From Saccharopolyspora spinosa NRRL 18395 (GTDB taxonomy: Bacteria > Actinomycetota > Actinomycetes > Mycobacteriales > Pseudonocardiaceae), in assembly GCF_000194155.1 (NCBI RefSeq), contig NZ_GL877879.1, positions 1,523,550-1,583,724 of the forward strand: DNA of 60,175 nt, read 5' to 3'. This document shows positions 9,431-18,910 of the stretch, in pieces. Every line of letters begins with the position of its first letter. Within the stretch, counting starts at the first letter, position 1. The notes under the pieces are model-generated. The model made no database searches. It saw nothing but the letters and a program-made list of their open reading frames with translations, and had not been told where the DNA came from. The position numbers and the translations under genes were made by a program.

Positions 9431-11014
9431 TCAGTCAGCGTGAAGCTCACGCAGTTTGAACCGCTGCACCTTCCCGCTGGGTGTCTTGGGCAGCGCGTCC
9501 ACGAACCGGATCAGTCGGGGGTAGGCATGGGCCGAGTAACGCTCGCGCACGTGCGCCTGAAGCTCCCGAACGAGGTCGTCTCCGGGCTCGGCACCTTCGA
9601 TGAGAACGGCATAGGCCACCACGATTTCGCCGCGCACACCGTCCGGGTCCTTCTGCCCCACCACGGCGACGTCGGCGACAGCGGGGTGGGTGATCAGCAC
9701 GCTCTCCACGTCGAACGGTCCAATCCGGTATCCGGCGGCCAGGATGACGTCGTCGTCCCGTGCGGTGAAGAAGAAGTAGCCGTCCTCATCGACACGTCCG
9801 GTGTCGCCGGTGAGGTACCAGGCGCCGTCCCCGGTGAAGCGCTCGTCGGTGCGCTCGGGCTCTCCCCGGTACCCGGTGAACCAGAACAGCGGACTCTTGG
9901 TCGACACCGCGATCCGTCCGTCGACGACGTCGGCGACGATGCCCGGCAGCTGCTGTCCCATCGACGCGTCCTTGAGCGGACGTGCCACGTTCTCGTGCGC
10001 GCAGTTGCCGATGACCATGCCCAGTTCGGTCTGCCCGTAGTGGTCGCGGATCTCGACGTCGAGGGTCTCGCGCGCCCACCGCACGATGTCAGGTGTCAGT
10101 GGCTCTCCCGCCGAACACGCACGCCGCAGCCGCACGCCCTCGACGAGGCCTCTGCGGCCGATGGCCCGGTACATGGTGGGTGCACCGGCGAAGTTGGTCA
10201 CCGCCTGCCGTCGCAGGACCTCCGTGGTGAGCTCGGGGGTGAATCCGGCGTCCACCAGCAGGTTGCGCCGGGCCGCGGCCAGTGGTGTGACGATGCCGTA
10301 GTAGAGGCCGTAGGCCCACCCGGGGTCGGCCGCGTTCCAGTACACGTCGTCCGCCGTGACGTCCATGGCGAAGTGCATGTACGACCGGAACCCGGCTATC
10401 GCCCGTACCGGCACCGGAACGCCCTTCGGCCGCCCCGTCGTGCCGCTGGTGTAGAGCTGCAGGAATGTGCCGTCGCCGCCAACCGTCTCCCGCCCGGTGT
10501 GGGGTTCACGGTCGGCAGCGGCCCGCTCCAACTGGTCGACGTCGAGTGCCGTGATCCCGGGAATCGGGTCGACCTTGGCACGCTGCGCGGGGTCGGTGAT
10601 CACGAGCTCGGCGCCGGCCGCCTCGACGCGCAGCTGGACGGCTCCGGTGGCGAACGCGGTGAACAGCGGCACGTGGACCGCACCGAGGCGCCAGATCGCC
10701 ACGAGCGTGACGATGAGTTCCGGTCGTTTTCCCATGAGCACCGGCACTCTGCTGCCGCGCCGCAATTCGTGGTCGGCGAGCACGGTGGCGAGTCGGCGGG
10801 AACGCTCGGCGAGCTCACCGAAGGTCAGGTCGTGCGTCCGCAGGTCGGCGTCGACGAAGGTGAAGGCGACCGCATTCGGGTCGTGCCGGTCGCACAGCAG
10901 CCACGCGACGTCGGCGTCCCGTGCGTCGTACTCGGCGAGCCAACCTTCGATGGTTGGACGGGTGTCGCTGGTCAACGCTGCCTCCCGCGGGCTGGTTCGG
11001 GATGGATTCGTCAC
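9431..11014 (-). CDS. Acyl-CoA synthetase (AMP-forming, ACSM/acetyl-CoA-synthetase-like)
   Basis: Adenylate-forming ligase that activates a carboxylic acid to its CoA thioester, 527 residues. The phosphate-binding loop is YTSGTTGRPKGVP. The aromatic motif is DHYGQTELGM, the hinge region GDTGRVDEDGYFFFTARDDD, and the C-terminal catalytic lysine lies in LPKTPSGKVQR. The block DPGWAYGLYYGIVTPL resembles acetyl- and medium-chain ligases. The start is GTG 11014, which overlaps the crotonase stop as GTGA; a longer frame reading back into the crotonase gene is rejected. The substrate is not predictable. Confidence 0.9.
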   Translation of the reverse strand: MTNPSRTSPREAALTSDTRPTIEGWLAEYDARDADVAWLLCDRHDPNAVAFTFVDADLRTHDLTFGELAERSRRLATVLADHELRRGSRVPVLMGKRPELIVTLVAIWRLGAVHVPLFTAFATGAVQLRVEAAGAELVITDPAQRAKVDPIPGITALDVDQLERAAADREPHTGRETVGGDGTFLQLYTSGTTGRPKGVPVPVRAIAGFRSYMHFAMDVTADDVYWNAADPGWAYGLYYGIVTPLAAARRNLLVDAGFTPELTTEVLRRQAVTNFAGAPTMYRAIGRRGLVEGVRLRRACSAGEPLTPDIVRWARETLDVEIRDHYGQTELGMVIGNCAHENVARPLKDASMGQQLPGIVADVVDGRIAVSTKSPLFWFTGYRGEPERTDERFTGDGAWYLTGDTGRVDEDGYFFFTARDDDVILAAGYRIGPFDVESVLITHPAVADVAVVGQKDPDGVRGEIVVAYAVLIEGAEPGDDLVRELQAHVRERYSAHAYPRLIRFVDALPKTPSGKVQRFKLRELHAD

Positions 11015-11862
11015 GGCGCACGCTCCGGCGCCTGGCGGGACAGCGCCCGGATCGTGTCGACACCGCCGGGGTCGATGATGTCGCCGTGGCGAGAGAGGTT
11101 GTTGGCGTGCCCGGCGATGTGCAAGGCAAACGCCGACTCCAGCGCCACGTCCTGGCCTTGGGCGGCGAGGCTGTTGTTGACGCTGGACTTCGCCAGCCGC
11201 AACGCGTACTCGGGCATGCGTGCGATCCGCCGTGCGAGGTCGAGGGTGAAGTCCGCGAGGTCGTCGTCGGGGACCACGTGGTTGACCATGCCCAGCCGAT
11301 GTGCGTCCGCAGCAGTCACAGGAGCGCCGGTGAACAGCATTTCCTTGGCCTTGCGCGCGCCCACCTCCCACACGTGGGTGAAGTACTCCGCACCGTTGAG
11401 CCCGAATGCCGCTACCGGATCGGAGAAGGTCGCCGATTCGCCGGCCACGATCAGGTCCATCGGCCACAACAGCATCAGCGCTCCGGCGATGCAACGCCCG
11501 TGGGCCTGGCCGATCGTGGGTTTGGGCAGATCGCGCCACCGGCGGCACATTCCCAGATAGGCCTCGCATTCGAACGCGTGCCTGCCCTCGACCCCGTCGG
11601 CGTCGAAAGCGCCCTCGAGGGTGGCCACGGACGGCCCGGGAATCCTCGAGTCGCGTTCGTCGAGATCATGTCCGGCGGAGAAGTCGGGGCCCGCACCAGC
11701 CAGGATGATCACCCGGACTGTGCGGTCCCGGACCGCGATCGCCAGCGCCTCGTCGAGGTCGTAGAGCATCTGGGGGTTCTGCGCGTTGCGACGCTCGGGC
11801 CGGTTCAGCACCACCCGCGCGATACCGGTCTCCGGGCTCTCGAGAAGCACGGACGAACTCAT
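11011..11862 (-). CDS. Enoyl-CoA hydratase/isomerase (crotonase family)
   Basis: 283 residues with the crotonase fold. The first oxyanion-hole segment is GAGPDFSAGHDLDER. The second, normally around a GGG or AGG turn, reads HGRCIAGALMLLWPMDLIVA. A catalytic-Glu position is kept near the AAFGLNGAEYF segment. It would hydrate or isomerise a CoA ester made by the flanking ligases. ATG 11862 overlaps the upstream ligase stop (ATGA), and its own stop overlaps the next ligase start (GTGA), so the three genes are translationally coupled. Confidence 0.88.
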   Translation of the reverse strand: MSSSVLLESPETGIARVVLNRPERRNAQNPQMLYDLDEALAIAVRDRTVRVIILAGAGPDFSAGHDLDERDSRIPGPSVATLEGAFDADGVEGRHAFECEAYLGMCRRWRDLPKPTIGQAHGRCIAGALMLLWPMDLIVAGESATFSDPVAAFGLNGAEYFTHVWEVGARKAKEMLFTGAPVTAADAHRLGMVNHVVPDDDLADFTLDLARRIARMPEYALRLAKSSVNNSLAAQGQDVALESAFALHIAGHANNLSRHGDIIDPGGVDTIRALSRQAPERAP

Positions 11863-13400
11863 GCAACCCCCTCGTCCCCGTTGTGCCCCGCCGCCTCGAG
11901 GTACTGCTGCTTGAGACGGCGCTTGAACAGTTTTCCGGTGTCCTCGCGCGGCAGCTCGTCGGCGAGCACCACTTCCCGCGGCACCTTGTAGCGCGCCAGG
12001 CGGGAGCCGACGTAGGTCCGGATCTCGGCCGGGTGGAGGATCGCGCCGGGGATCGGCTGGATGTGGGCGGCGAGCACCTCTCCCAGGTCGGGGTCGGGGA
12101 TGCCGAACACGGCCACATCGGCGACCCCCTCGAGGTCGAGCAGGCACGCCTCGACCTCGGCGGGGTAGATGTTCACGCCGCCCGAGACGACCATGTCGTT
12201 GAGCCGGTCGCTGAGGTAGAGATAGCCCTCGTCGTCGAGGTGGCCGATGTCGCCGAGGGTGAGGTAGCCGTCCCTTTCCATCCGACGGCGTTTGGGCTCG
12301 TCATCGATGTAGGTGAAGTCCGGCCAGCCGGTGAAGCAGCGCCCGTAGACAATGCCGTCCTCGCCCACCGGCTTGTCAGTTCCGTCCTCGCCGAGGATGC
12401 GCACATCGGCATCAAGGATCGGGCGCCCGACGGTGCCCGGACGGCTCAGGGCCTCCGCCGTGTCGCAGGCAGTGAAGGCACCCACCTCGGCGCCGCCGTA
12501 GTACTCGTGCACGATCGGACCCAACCAGCCGATCATGGCTTCCTTGACGTGCCGCGGGCACGGCGCGGCCGCGTGCACGATGGCCTTCAGCGAGGAGAGG
12601 TCGTAGGAACGCCGCACCTGCTCGGGCAGCTGCAGCAGCCGGTTGAACATCGTAGGAACCATCTGCACGCTGTTGACGCGGTGCTCCTGCACAAGCCGCA
12701 AGAACTCCTCGGCGTCGAAGCGAGGCATGATGTGCAAGTTCATGCCCAGCGCGACGGCGAAGGTGGCGTGCACGTTCGGAGCGGAGTGGTAGAGCGGCGC
12801 CGGGATGAGGGTCGTCTCGGCTGGAGCCAGGTGCCACAGCTTCGCGATGTTGGCCAGCAACGTCGGGCGGTCGGCCACCGCGACCGGGTCGCGGAGCACT
12901 CCCTTGGCCCGCCCGGTGGTGCCGGACGTGTAGATCACGCTCATCGGGGCGGCAGGTGAGGGTTCGGTGCGGGGTTCGTGGGTGTCGATGCGCTGCGACA
13001 GCGTCGGCCACCTTCCGGTGGACGGCTGTTCGGCCAGCCCGTAGGCGCACCGCACCCCGGGCGGTATCTCCGCCTCGATGATCGGCAGCCCGGGTGCGCT
13101 GGACTCCACGGCCGGCAGCAGGTCGGTGTGGACCACCGCGAGCCGGGAGCGGCTGTCGGCCAGCGCGTGTGCGAGGTCGTCCCCCGTCCAGTGCCAGTTG
13201 ATCGGAACCGGGGCAGCCCCGACGAGCCCGACCGCGAGCGTCACCTCCACGAACGCGATGTCATTGCGCATGACAACGGCGACGCGGTCGCCCGGACCGA
13301 TCCCGTCGGCGTTGAGGGCCGATGCCAGCCGCGCAGCACGGATGCGCAGCGTCTCCAGCGACTGAGAAGTTCCGCCTGAGTGGATTCGCGGTTCGCTCAT
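11859..13400 (-). CDS. Acyl-CoA synthetase (FadD-like, AMP-forming)
   Basis: Second adenylate-forming CoA ligase of the operon, 513 residues. Visible motifs are the phosphate loop IYTSGTTGRAKGVL, the aromatic motif EYYGGAEVGAF, the Asp/Arg hinge GDIGHLDDEGYLYLSDRLND followed by VSGGVNIYPAEVE, and the C-terminal lysine in LPREDTGKLFKRRLK. Start ATG 13400 has GAAGGGA upstream. Only distant similarity to the other ligase is apparent, so the two probably act on different acids or at different steps. Coupled to the downstream crotonase by ATGA. Confidence 0.9.
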   Translation of the reverse strand: MSEPRIHSGGTSQSLETLRIRAARLASALNADGIGPGDRVAVVMRNDIAFVEVTLAVGLVGAAPVPINWHWTGDDLAHALADSRSRLAVVHTDLLPAVESSAPGLPIIEAEIPPGVRCAYGLAEQPSTGRWPTLSQRIDTHEPRTEPSPAAPMSVIYTSGTTGRAKGVLRDPVAVADRPTLLANIAKLWHLAPAETTLIPAPLYHSAPNVHATFAVALGMNLHIMPRFDAEEFLRLVQEHRVNSVQMVPTMFNRLLQLPEQVRRSYDLSSLKAIVHAAAPCPRHVKEAMIGWLGPIVHEYYGGAEVGAFTACDTAEALSRPGTVGRPILDADVRILGEDGTDKPVGEDGIVYGRCFTGWPDFTYIDDEPKRRRMERDGYLTLGDIGHLDDEGYLYLSDRLNDMVVSGGVNIYPAEVEACLLDLEGVADVAVFGIPDPDLGEVLAAHIQPIPGAILHPAEIRTYVGSRLARYKVPREVVLADELPREDTGKLFKRRLKQQYLEAAGHNGDEGVA

Positions 13401-13413
13401 GCCAGGTCCCTTC

Positions 13414-14391
13414 TCAGTGGAAGTCGGCCGGAACCGGAGTGAAGGACACCCGGCGCGTCCACTCCTGGATCGCCCGGCCAAGAACCTCGTCGTAACTCAT
13501 GCCCTCGATGGGAGCCGCCTTCTCCACCTCGGCGAGCACCGCCGGCGGGACATCCGGGATGGACACGCCCGCGTGCTCGGCCCACTTCTGCGTCGAGTTG
13601 CGGAACTGGCGGGTGGTCACCGGCGAACCGATCACGTTGGCAGGGTCGGCCATCGCCCGTTCCGAGGTGACGAACACGACGCCTTCCTCGGTGAGCCGAC
13701 CGAGGATCCGCTCGATGGTCGCACCGGCGACCGTCGTGCCGTGGATCAGCATGATGTGCGCCGGTGACCGGCCGAGCGCGGCAGTAGCCGCGGCTGCTTG
13801 GTTTTCCATCTGCTCGATCGCGGTGTCGACCAAGGTGTCCTCGATCCAGCGCTGCGCCGCCCGGTCCGTGAGCCGCAGGGCGCGGTCATAGGCGACCATG
13901 AACTGGGCGTCGTAGAACCAGAGCGTGACCGGGGAGGACAGGAACCCGTTTTGGCTCAGGTGAGTCCGGACTTGGCTCGTCTTGGTCGCGCTGTCGCCCT
14001 CCATGGCGAAGGCGTAGCGGAAGTAGCGCGACGGCGATGCCTCTATCCACCTGCTCAACAGCCGCTCGCTGGTCTCGATGTCGCGGAGGTAGGTGTCGAC
14101 GTCCAGCCAGTTGAGGCTGATGTGCTGGTGCGTGTGGTTGCCGACGTAGTGCCCGGCGGCGCACCAGTCATCGAGGATGTCGAGCACGCGCGGATCTTCC
14201 TCCGTCGGCGCAGTGCTGTTGAAGGCGTAAACGCCGGGAACCCCATAGGCTTCAAAAGCCTTCATCATCTTCTTCGACACGGTGTGCGGACCATGCCCTT
14301 CGGGAAACGGGATCCCGGTCCACTGGAATTGGTCGTCCACGGTGACCGCGACTTCGAGGCCTGATAGCAGACCGCCAGAAGATTTCGACAT
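13414..14391 (-). CDS. Polysaccharide-deacetylase-family (NodB) hydrolase
   Basis: 325 residues with the NodB homology domain. The metal-binding Asp-Asp lies in VAVTVDDQFQW near residue 20, the His pair in VGNHTHQHISLN, and the Arg/Phe motif in SRYFRYAF. No signal peptide is visible, so it is probably cytoplasmic and may act on a small amide or acetyl substrate, as allantoinase PuuE does, rather than on cell wall. AAGGAGAG precedes ATG 14391. It is the first gene of the five-gene operon and faces the PucR regulator. Substrate unknown. Confidence 0.8.
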   Translation of the reverse strand: MSKSSGGLLSGLEVAVTVDDQFQWTGIPFPEGHGPHTVSKKMMKAFEAYGVPGVYAFNSTAPTEEDPRVLDILDDWCAAGHYVGNHTHQHISLNWLDVDTYLRDIETSERLLSRWIEASPSRYFRYAFAMEGDSATKTSQVRTHLSQNGFLSSPVTLWFYDAQFMVAYDRALRLTDRAAQRWIEDTLVDTAIEQMENQAAAATAALGRSPAHIMLIHGTTVAGATIERILGRLTEEGVVFVTSERAMADPANVIGSPVTTRQFRNSTQKWAEHAGVSIPDVPPAVLAEVEKAAPIEGMSYDEVLGRAIQEWTRRVSFTPVPADFH

Positions 14392-14544
14392 CGGACTCTC
14401 CTTGGGTTCGAGCGAAACTCGTGCCATCGTTGCGACAGACTCAAGCAGTGCCAATGCCATTTGCTGATACACCGTTGTGTGGCGGGATCACATACGGAAC
14501 GACCGGGGGTGGACGCCTCTCCCGGTGTCCTCCATAGTGTCGAA
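14392..14544. promoter_or_regulatory. Divergent promoter region of deacetylase operon and PucR gene
   Basis: This 153-base gap separates the divergent operon and its likely regulator, so promoters and the operator should lie here. I see no strong long dyad and assign no box. Confidence 0.4.
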
Positions 14545-15747
14545 ATGCTGGATGCGAAGGTGGGCGGCAACCCGCTACCGTTGGAGCCGTTCGTGAACTG
14601 GCTCGACCAGCACGGACGCCTGAAATTCTCCGGGCTCGCCGATCAGCTCCACGCCGAGATTCCCGAGCTCGGAGCGGCCGATCCGGACACGCTGGAGGCG
14701 TTGCGCGCGGCCATCGTCTCGCACCTGCCGGGCATGCGCGCCACCCTCATGGGTTCGAACCCGGACCCGCATCTTCCGAAACCGGCGCAGGATTTCGCGT
14801 ACCTGATGGCTCGCTCGAACATTCCCCTGTCGGCCGTCCTTCGTTCCTACGAGCTGGGCCACGCCGCCATTTGGAACGAATTCACCAGCCATCTTCGCAA
14901 ACAGCAGTCGTGGACCGTTGCGCGTCGCGCCGAGGCGCTCGAGTCGGGTTCCATCCGCATGTTCGAGTACGTGCAGTCCATGACCGGCGAGACGATCACC
15001 ACCTACAACCGGGCTCGCGACAGCCTCATGCGGGCCACGAATTCGCGGCGCAACGAGATCGTCCGCGCCGTGCTGACGGGCAACGGGGGCGTTCGCGAGC
15101 TGAGAGAGCTCTTCGGTTATCACATCGATGAGGTGCACATCGGGTACGTGGCCTGGAGCGTCGACCCCATGAAACACGAGGACGTATCCGAACTCGCACG
15201 ACGGGAGCTCCTCGGGTTCGCTCGGCAACACGTCTCCGTGACGACCGATTCCTCGGTCATCCACGGCTGGTTCACCCCGTGCAAGAACTCGACCTTCGAC
15301 GACCTGGCCGCGGTTTCGCTGCCCAGGACCATCCGGCTGACTCTCGGAACCCCGCGCCGCGGAATCCGCGGGTTCCACCACACCCACCGGGAAGCCCTGT
15401 CGTGCGTCGACCTGACAGCGCTCCACACTCCCGCACCGACCCGGTTCCCCGACGTCGCGGTCACCGTGCTCGCCACGCAGAACCAGGAGATGGCCGCGCG
15501 GTTCGTCGATGACCACCTCGGGGCACTGCGCAGCCACGAAGACGGCGAACGTCTGATCAAGACGCTGCGGCACTACATGGACGCACACGCGAGCCCGACC
15601 CGGTGCGGTCAGCGCCTCGGCATCCATCCCAACACCGTGACCCAACGCGTTCAGCGCGCGGAGACGATCCTCGGCCGCCACCTCGACCCCGCCAGTCTGG
15701 CGCTACGCCTGGCCCTGGACCTCGAGCGCACGATGGAGTTGGAGTAA
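14545..15747 (+). CDS. PucR/CdaR-family transcriptional regulator
   Basis: 400 residues. The C-terminus (about 345-400) is the PucR helix-turn-helix: LRHYMDAHASPTRCGQRLGI, then HPNTVTQRVQRAE and LALRLALDLE. The central part matches the GGDEF-like sensor of CdaR regulators, and the N-terminal half is helical. I chose ATG 14545; a TTG 84 bases upstream is possible. It is divergent from the acyl-CoA/deacetylase operon and is the natural candidate to control it. The inducer is unknown, though PucR-type proteins commonly sense catabolic substrates. Confidence 0.85.
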   Translation: MLDAKVGGNPLPLEPFVNWLDQHGRLKFSGLADQLHAEIPELGAADPDTLEALRAAIVSHLPGMRATLMGSNPDPHLPKPAQDFAYLMARSNIPLSAVLRSYELGHAAIWNEFTSHLRKQQSWTVARRAEALESGSIRMFEYVQSMTGETITTYNRARDSLMRATNSRRNEIVRAVLTGNGGVRELRELFGYHIDEVHIGYVAWSVDPMKHEDVSELARRELLGFARQHVSVTTDSSVIHGWFTPCKNSTFDDLAAVSLPRTIRLTLGTPRRGIRGFHHTHREALSCVDLTALHTPAPTRFPDVAVTVLATQNQEMAARFVDDHLGALRSHEDGERLIKTLRHYMDAHASPTRCGQRLGIHPNTVTQRVQRAETILGRHLDPASLALRLALDLERTMELE

Positions 15748-15792
15748 ACGACGGCCCTTGCGCTACGCGGTCGACAGCACCCGTGGCAGACC

Positions 15793-16062
15793 CTATGAGA
15801 CTCCACCCGCGAGCGCCGTGGAGTCGGTGACGTCCTTCCCTTCCGGCTCAATCCGATGGTTTCGTGATGAAAGCCGCGCCTCTGATGTTCCTTTTATGAC
15901 GCAAGTTGGGGCTCCACACCGAGCAAGGTGACCGTAGGTCATGGCGGTAGTGACCAGGAGTTTGGCCAGGTCGTCGCCGACGGGCGCCAGCATTAGGGCG
16001 TCAAAGTCCACCACGACTGGACCTCGGTCAGGGGTAATGGCTTCGGCAGGCGGCGATGTCAC
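15793..16062 (-). pseudogene. Phosphotransferase-like C-terminal fragment
   Basis: The 89-residue frame contains GPVVVDFDALMLAPVGDDLA, which resembles the DFD metal-binding segment and following helix of aminoglycoside-phosphotransferase-like kinases. The rest has no recognisable lobe, and nothing upstream supplies the N-terminus. It is the second such remnant in the window. The surrounding bases 15748-16179 show no other gene. Confidence 0.4.
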
Positions 16063-16179
16063 TATGGGTGGACATCAACCCGGCGGCAGCGGTCGGGACG
16101 CCATGTGCGACGAGCGGGGCATCTGGCGGCCAGCTCGGTGACGATGCGGGCCCTGCTGGCCGTCATCGAGCTGGCCGCT

Positions 16180-16860
16180 TCATTGAGGATGAGCATGGTG
16201 GCGGTCATTGTCTGTCTGGGTGGCGAGTTCGAGGCGTCGTGCGATTCTGAACGATTCGGCACAGTTGGAGTCTGGTGGGAAGCGCTTCACGACGCGGTGG
16301 TGGATGTGCTGTCGGTGCGTCACGGTGGCGAGCTGGTGAAAGAGGCCCATGTCGAGCTGGTGTTGTGACGTAAAGCAGTTCAGGGCGCGGATCTTGGCGT
16401 CCAGGAGTTCGGGTGTGCCGATGAACAGCATCGTCGGTTCGAAGTCGAGACTGTAGGGCGAGCGGAAGTAGGAGAGGTTGGGCGCTTCGCGGAGCGCGAC
16501 GTTCGTGACTTCCTCAGCGGTGACATTGTGGTCGCGATGCTGGTCGTTGGGGTGGTGGGTGTAGACCACGTCGGGGCAGGTCTCGCGGACGACGGCGACG
16601 ACCTCGGAGTGGATGCGCCCGCGATGTTCGAGGAACTGTGTGTCGGGGATGGACGAGAAGCTGTATTGGTCGACTCCTAGCAGTGCGCCGGCAGCCAGAC
16701 ATTCATCCCGGCGTACGGGAGTGCCGTCTCCGGCTGGGGCGCCGGTGGTCAGGCAGTGCACCCGGACCCGCGCGCCGTTGAGTGCATACCAGCGCATCCG
16801 CATGGCCATGCCGATCTCGGCGTCGTCGGGATGGGCCACCACGACGAGAACGGTGTTCAT
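16180..16860 (-). CDS. PIG-L/LmbE-family N-deacetylase
   Basis: 226 residues. The zinc site motif AHPDDAE lies at 9-15, and the second His-containing motif is HHPNDQHRDHN near residue 101. Members remove acetyl groups from N-acetylglucosamine-type sugars, for example MshB, Mca and teicoplanin pathway enzymes; the substrate here is unknown. ATG 16860 overlaps the ancestral stop of the upstream phosphotransferase gene by ATGA, so the two were translationally coupled. Confidence 0.88.
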   Translation of the reverse strand: MNTVLVVVAHPDDAEIGMAMRMRWYALNGARVRVHCLTTGAPAGDGTPVRRDECLAAGALLGVDQYSFSSIPDTQFLEHRGRIHSEVVAVVRETCPDVVYTHHPNDQHRDHNVTAEEVTNVALREAPNLSYFRSPYSLDFEPTMLFIGTPELLDAKIRALNCFTSQHQLDMGLFHQLATVTHRQHIHHRVVKRFPPDSNCAESFRIARRLELATQTDNDRHHAHPQ

Positions 16861-17747
16861 TTCGGCTGTTCCTCGCCGATTCGCAGCAGGTGCTCCAGCG
16901 CTGTTCGGCCCCGTTCGGTCAGGACGAGGTCGGCCTTGGTGATCCCGGCGTGGAGGTAGTACGCGGCCGTCCGTGTCGTGAGCAGATGCAGCGCTCGCTG
17001 TTCTGTCCGGCTCAATGCACGTCCGTATCCGGTGAGGAAGGCGTGTGCAAGGTCAGGGCGGGTCGGCCAGATGGCGCCGTAGAGTCACGCCAGATCCTCG
17101 ACGGCGGTGCCGTGGGCGGATTCTTCGAAGTCGATCAGCGAGAGCCGGCTGCTTTCGCTGCACCACAGCCAGTTGCGGGGGGAGTAATCGCCATGCCGGA
17201 ACACGACGGGGAGGGCTTCTGCCAGGTCCGGCAGTTCGCTGGTGACCCGCTGAAGGAGACGGTGTTCAGCGGGGGCCAAGTGCGCGGCGAGATCCTCCAA
17301 GTACGTCTGGGCCTCGCTCGCCTGCTCGGTCACGGACTGCCGCGCTCTCGCACGCACCTGGGCCGGTGGTGGCTCCGTGGTGTCGTGCCATCGGCGCAGG
17401 AATTGCCCGGCGAGGTGGTGGACCCGCCGTTCGTCCAGGACTTCGAGCGAGTAGCCGCGCACGACTCGTCCCGGAAGTGATGAGGTCAGCAGAGCACGCA
17501 GGCTGGGGTCGCTTGCCAGCAAAGCCGGAGCCTCCCCGGTGGCAAGGGCGCGTGCCGCGTGGTCGTAGCCGTGCACCTCACACGAGTAGGCCGCGGACGT
17601 GGGGCTGCGCTTGACGTAGGCGTCGCGGGTGCCGACTGTCACCCGCCATACCTGTGAGTCGCCTCGGTCCCAGGAGACGTCGGTCGCGCTGACGGGGCCG
17701 TCCAGGCAGCGTGAGACCCACTGTTCGAGGTCGGTGGGCAGTGTCAT
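16857..17747 (-). pseudogene. Aminoglycoside-phosphotransferase-like kinase with in-frame TGA
   Basis: Residues 1-220 hold a kinase-like fold: the Lys in DAYVKRSP, the catalytic loop VFRHGDYSPRNWLW (HGD) and the DFE motif SLIDFEESAHG. An in-frame TGA at 17085-17087 stops it after AVEDLA. Beyond it the same frame stays open for 75 codons (LYGAIWPTRPDLAHAFLTGY and onward) and ends at 16857, overlapping the PIG-L start as ATGA. That extension reads as the normal helical C-terminal lobe. A single change, for example CGA to TGA, explains the break. The catalytic residues are kept, so the truncated product might still fold. Confidence 0.8.
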
Positions 17748-17830
17748 GCGGTGGTCCTTGTCCTGCTCGGTGCGGTGCGACCGTACTCGCTGACCCGGCG
17801 ATGGCTGGCGTCGCCGAGCCGGATGTCTCC

Positions 17831-18910
17831 TTATCGGACAGTCGCGTTCGCCGGAGTGAGGGTGCGTTGGTGGTGCAGCAAGCTCGTGAAGTCGTGTACT
17901 CGCGGATCGTCGAACGCAGCCAGGGCAGAGGCCACGCTGTGCAGAGCGCGGCCGGCACGGGCCGACGAAACCCGGGCCAGGGTGTACAGGGCCTGGTGCC
18001 CGCAGTCGAGGGCTCGGTCGAGATCTCGAGCTTGGCAGTGGGCGGTGGCCACGACGGCCAGGCGCAGTCCGACGGCGCGGGGGTTGCGGTCGGCGGTCAT
18101 GTCGGTGGCCTGTTTGCTCCAGCGCAACGCCGCTGCCGGATTCCGGAGGTCACGGAAGATCTCCGTGGCGTCGGCGGCGAGACGTGAATGCGTGACGTAG
18201 GACAGCCAGGGTGGATCGCTGGTGGGCTGGACTGTGTCGAGCAACCGTTCTGCCCGGCTCAGCGCGGTAGAGGCTGAGTTGGCGTCGCCGAGGCAGCCAT
18301 GTGCGCGGGCTTCGGCGAGTTTGGCGAACGCCAGCACGCGCCGCGACGCACGCCCCCGACCGTGGTGGAATGCCCCGTGCGCCATGTCGAGTGCCTGATC
18401 CGGTTCGCCTTCCAGCATGGAGTGCACGGCCATCGTCGACAGAATGTAGGAGCCCGCCTCCACGTCGCCGGATGCGCGGGCCAGTCGGAGCGCCTGGATG
18501 AAGTGCTGCTGGGCGGTGCCGCTGTGGCCGCTGTCGAAGGCAGCCCAGGCCACCACGCGGGAGAGCTCGGCGCTGATCACCAACAGCCGCCGCCCGACGC
18601 CATCGGTGTGTGAGCCGACCAGCAGCGGGATCGCGCGGTCGCGGAGGCACTGTGTCACCGACGACACGCGCCAGTCGCCGCCCCCGAACTGTGCATCCCA
18701 TACGCGGGCTTGATCGGCGGCCTCGCCCAGCTCGCGCAGATCCTGCTGGCCCATCCGTCGCTGATCCCGAACCGCCACGGGGTGATCAGTGCCGTCGATG
18801 GGATCGGCGGGGACGGCGAGCCACCGTGTGACCGCGTGGGCGTACCCGCTGCGGATGAAGGCGTCGACATGGGGCTGCTCAGGAGGCTGCTCCCGCCAAT
18901 GCGCCTGCAC
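17831..18910 (-). CDS. TPR-type regulator-like protein lacking an HTH
   Basis: 359 residues rich in paired helices with TPR-like spacing: GTAQQHFIQALRLARASGDV, EGEPDQALDMAHGAFHHGRG and NPAAALRWSKQATDM. It resembles the C-terminal half of XRE/TPR regulators of actinomycetes, but the DNA-binding N-terminus is missing. GTG 18910 is the only start available in this frame; the frame stays open only about 30 codons further. It may be an N-terminally truncated regulator. It lies upstream of the phosphotransferase/PIG-L pair in the same direction. Confidence 0.65.
   Translation of the reverse strand: MQAHWREQPPEQPHVDAFIRSGYAHAVTRWLAVPADPIDGTDHPVAVRDQRRMGQQDLRELGEAADQARVWDAQFGGGDWRVSSVTQCLRDRAIPLLVGSHTDGVGRRLLVISAELSRVVAWAAFDSGHSGTAQQHFIQALRLARASGDVEAGSYILSTMAVHSMLEGEPDQALDMAHGAFHHGRGRASRRVLAFAKLAEARAHGCLGDANSASTALSRAERLLDTVQPTSDPPWLSYVTHSRLAADATEIFRDLRNPAAALRWSKQATDMTADRNPRAVGLRLAVVATAHCQARDLDRALDCGHQALYTLARVSSARAGRALHSVASALAAFDDPRVHDFTSLLHHQRTLTPANATVR

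Noticed and set aside
9440..11560. 706-codon open frame on the plus strand opposite the acyl-CoA synthetase
   Set aside because: The minus strand has all ligase motifs; the plus frame has none and is a shadow of GC-rich codons.
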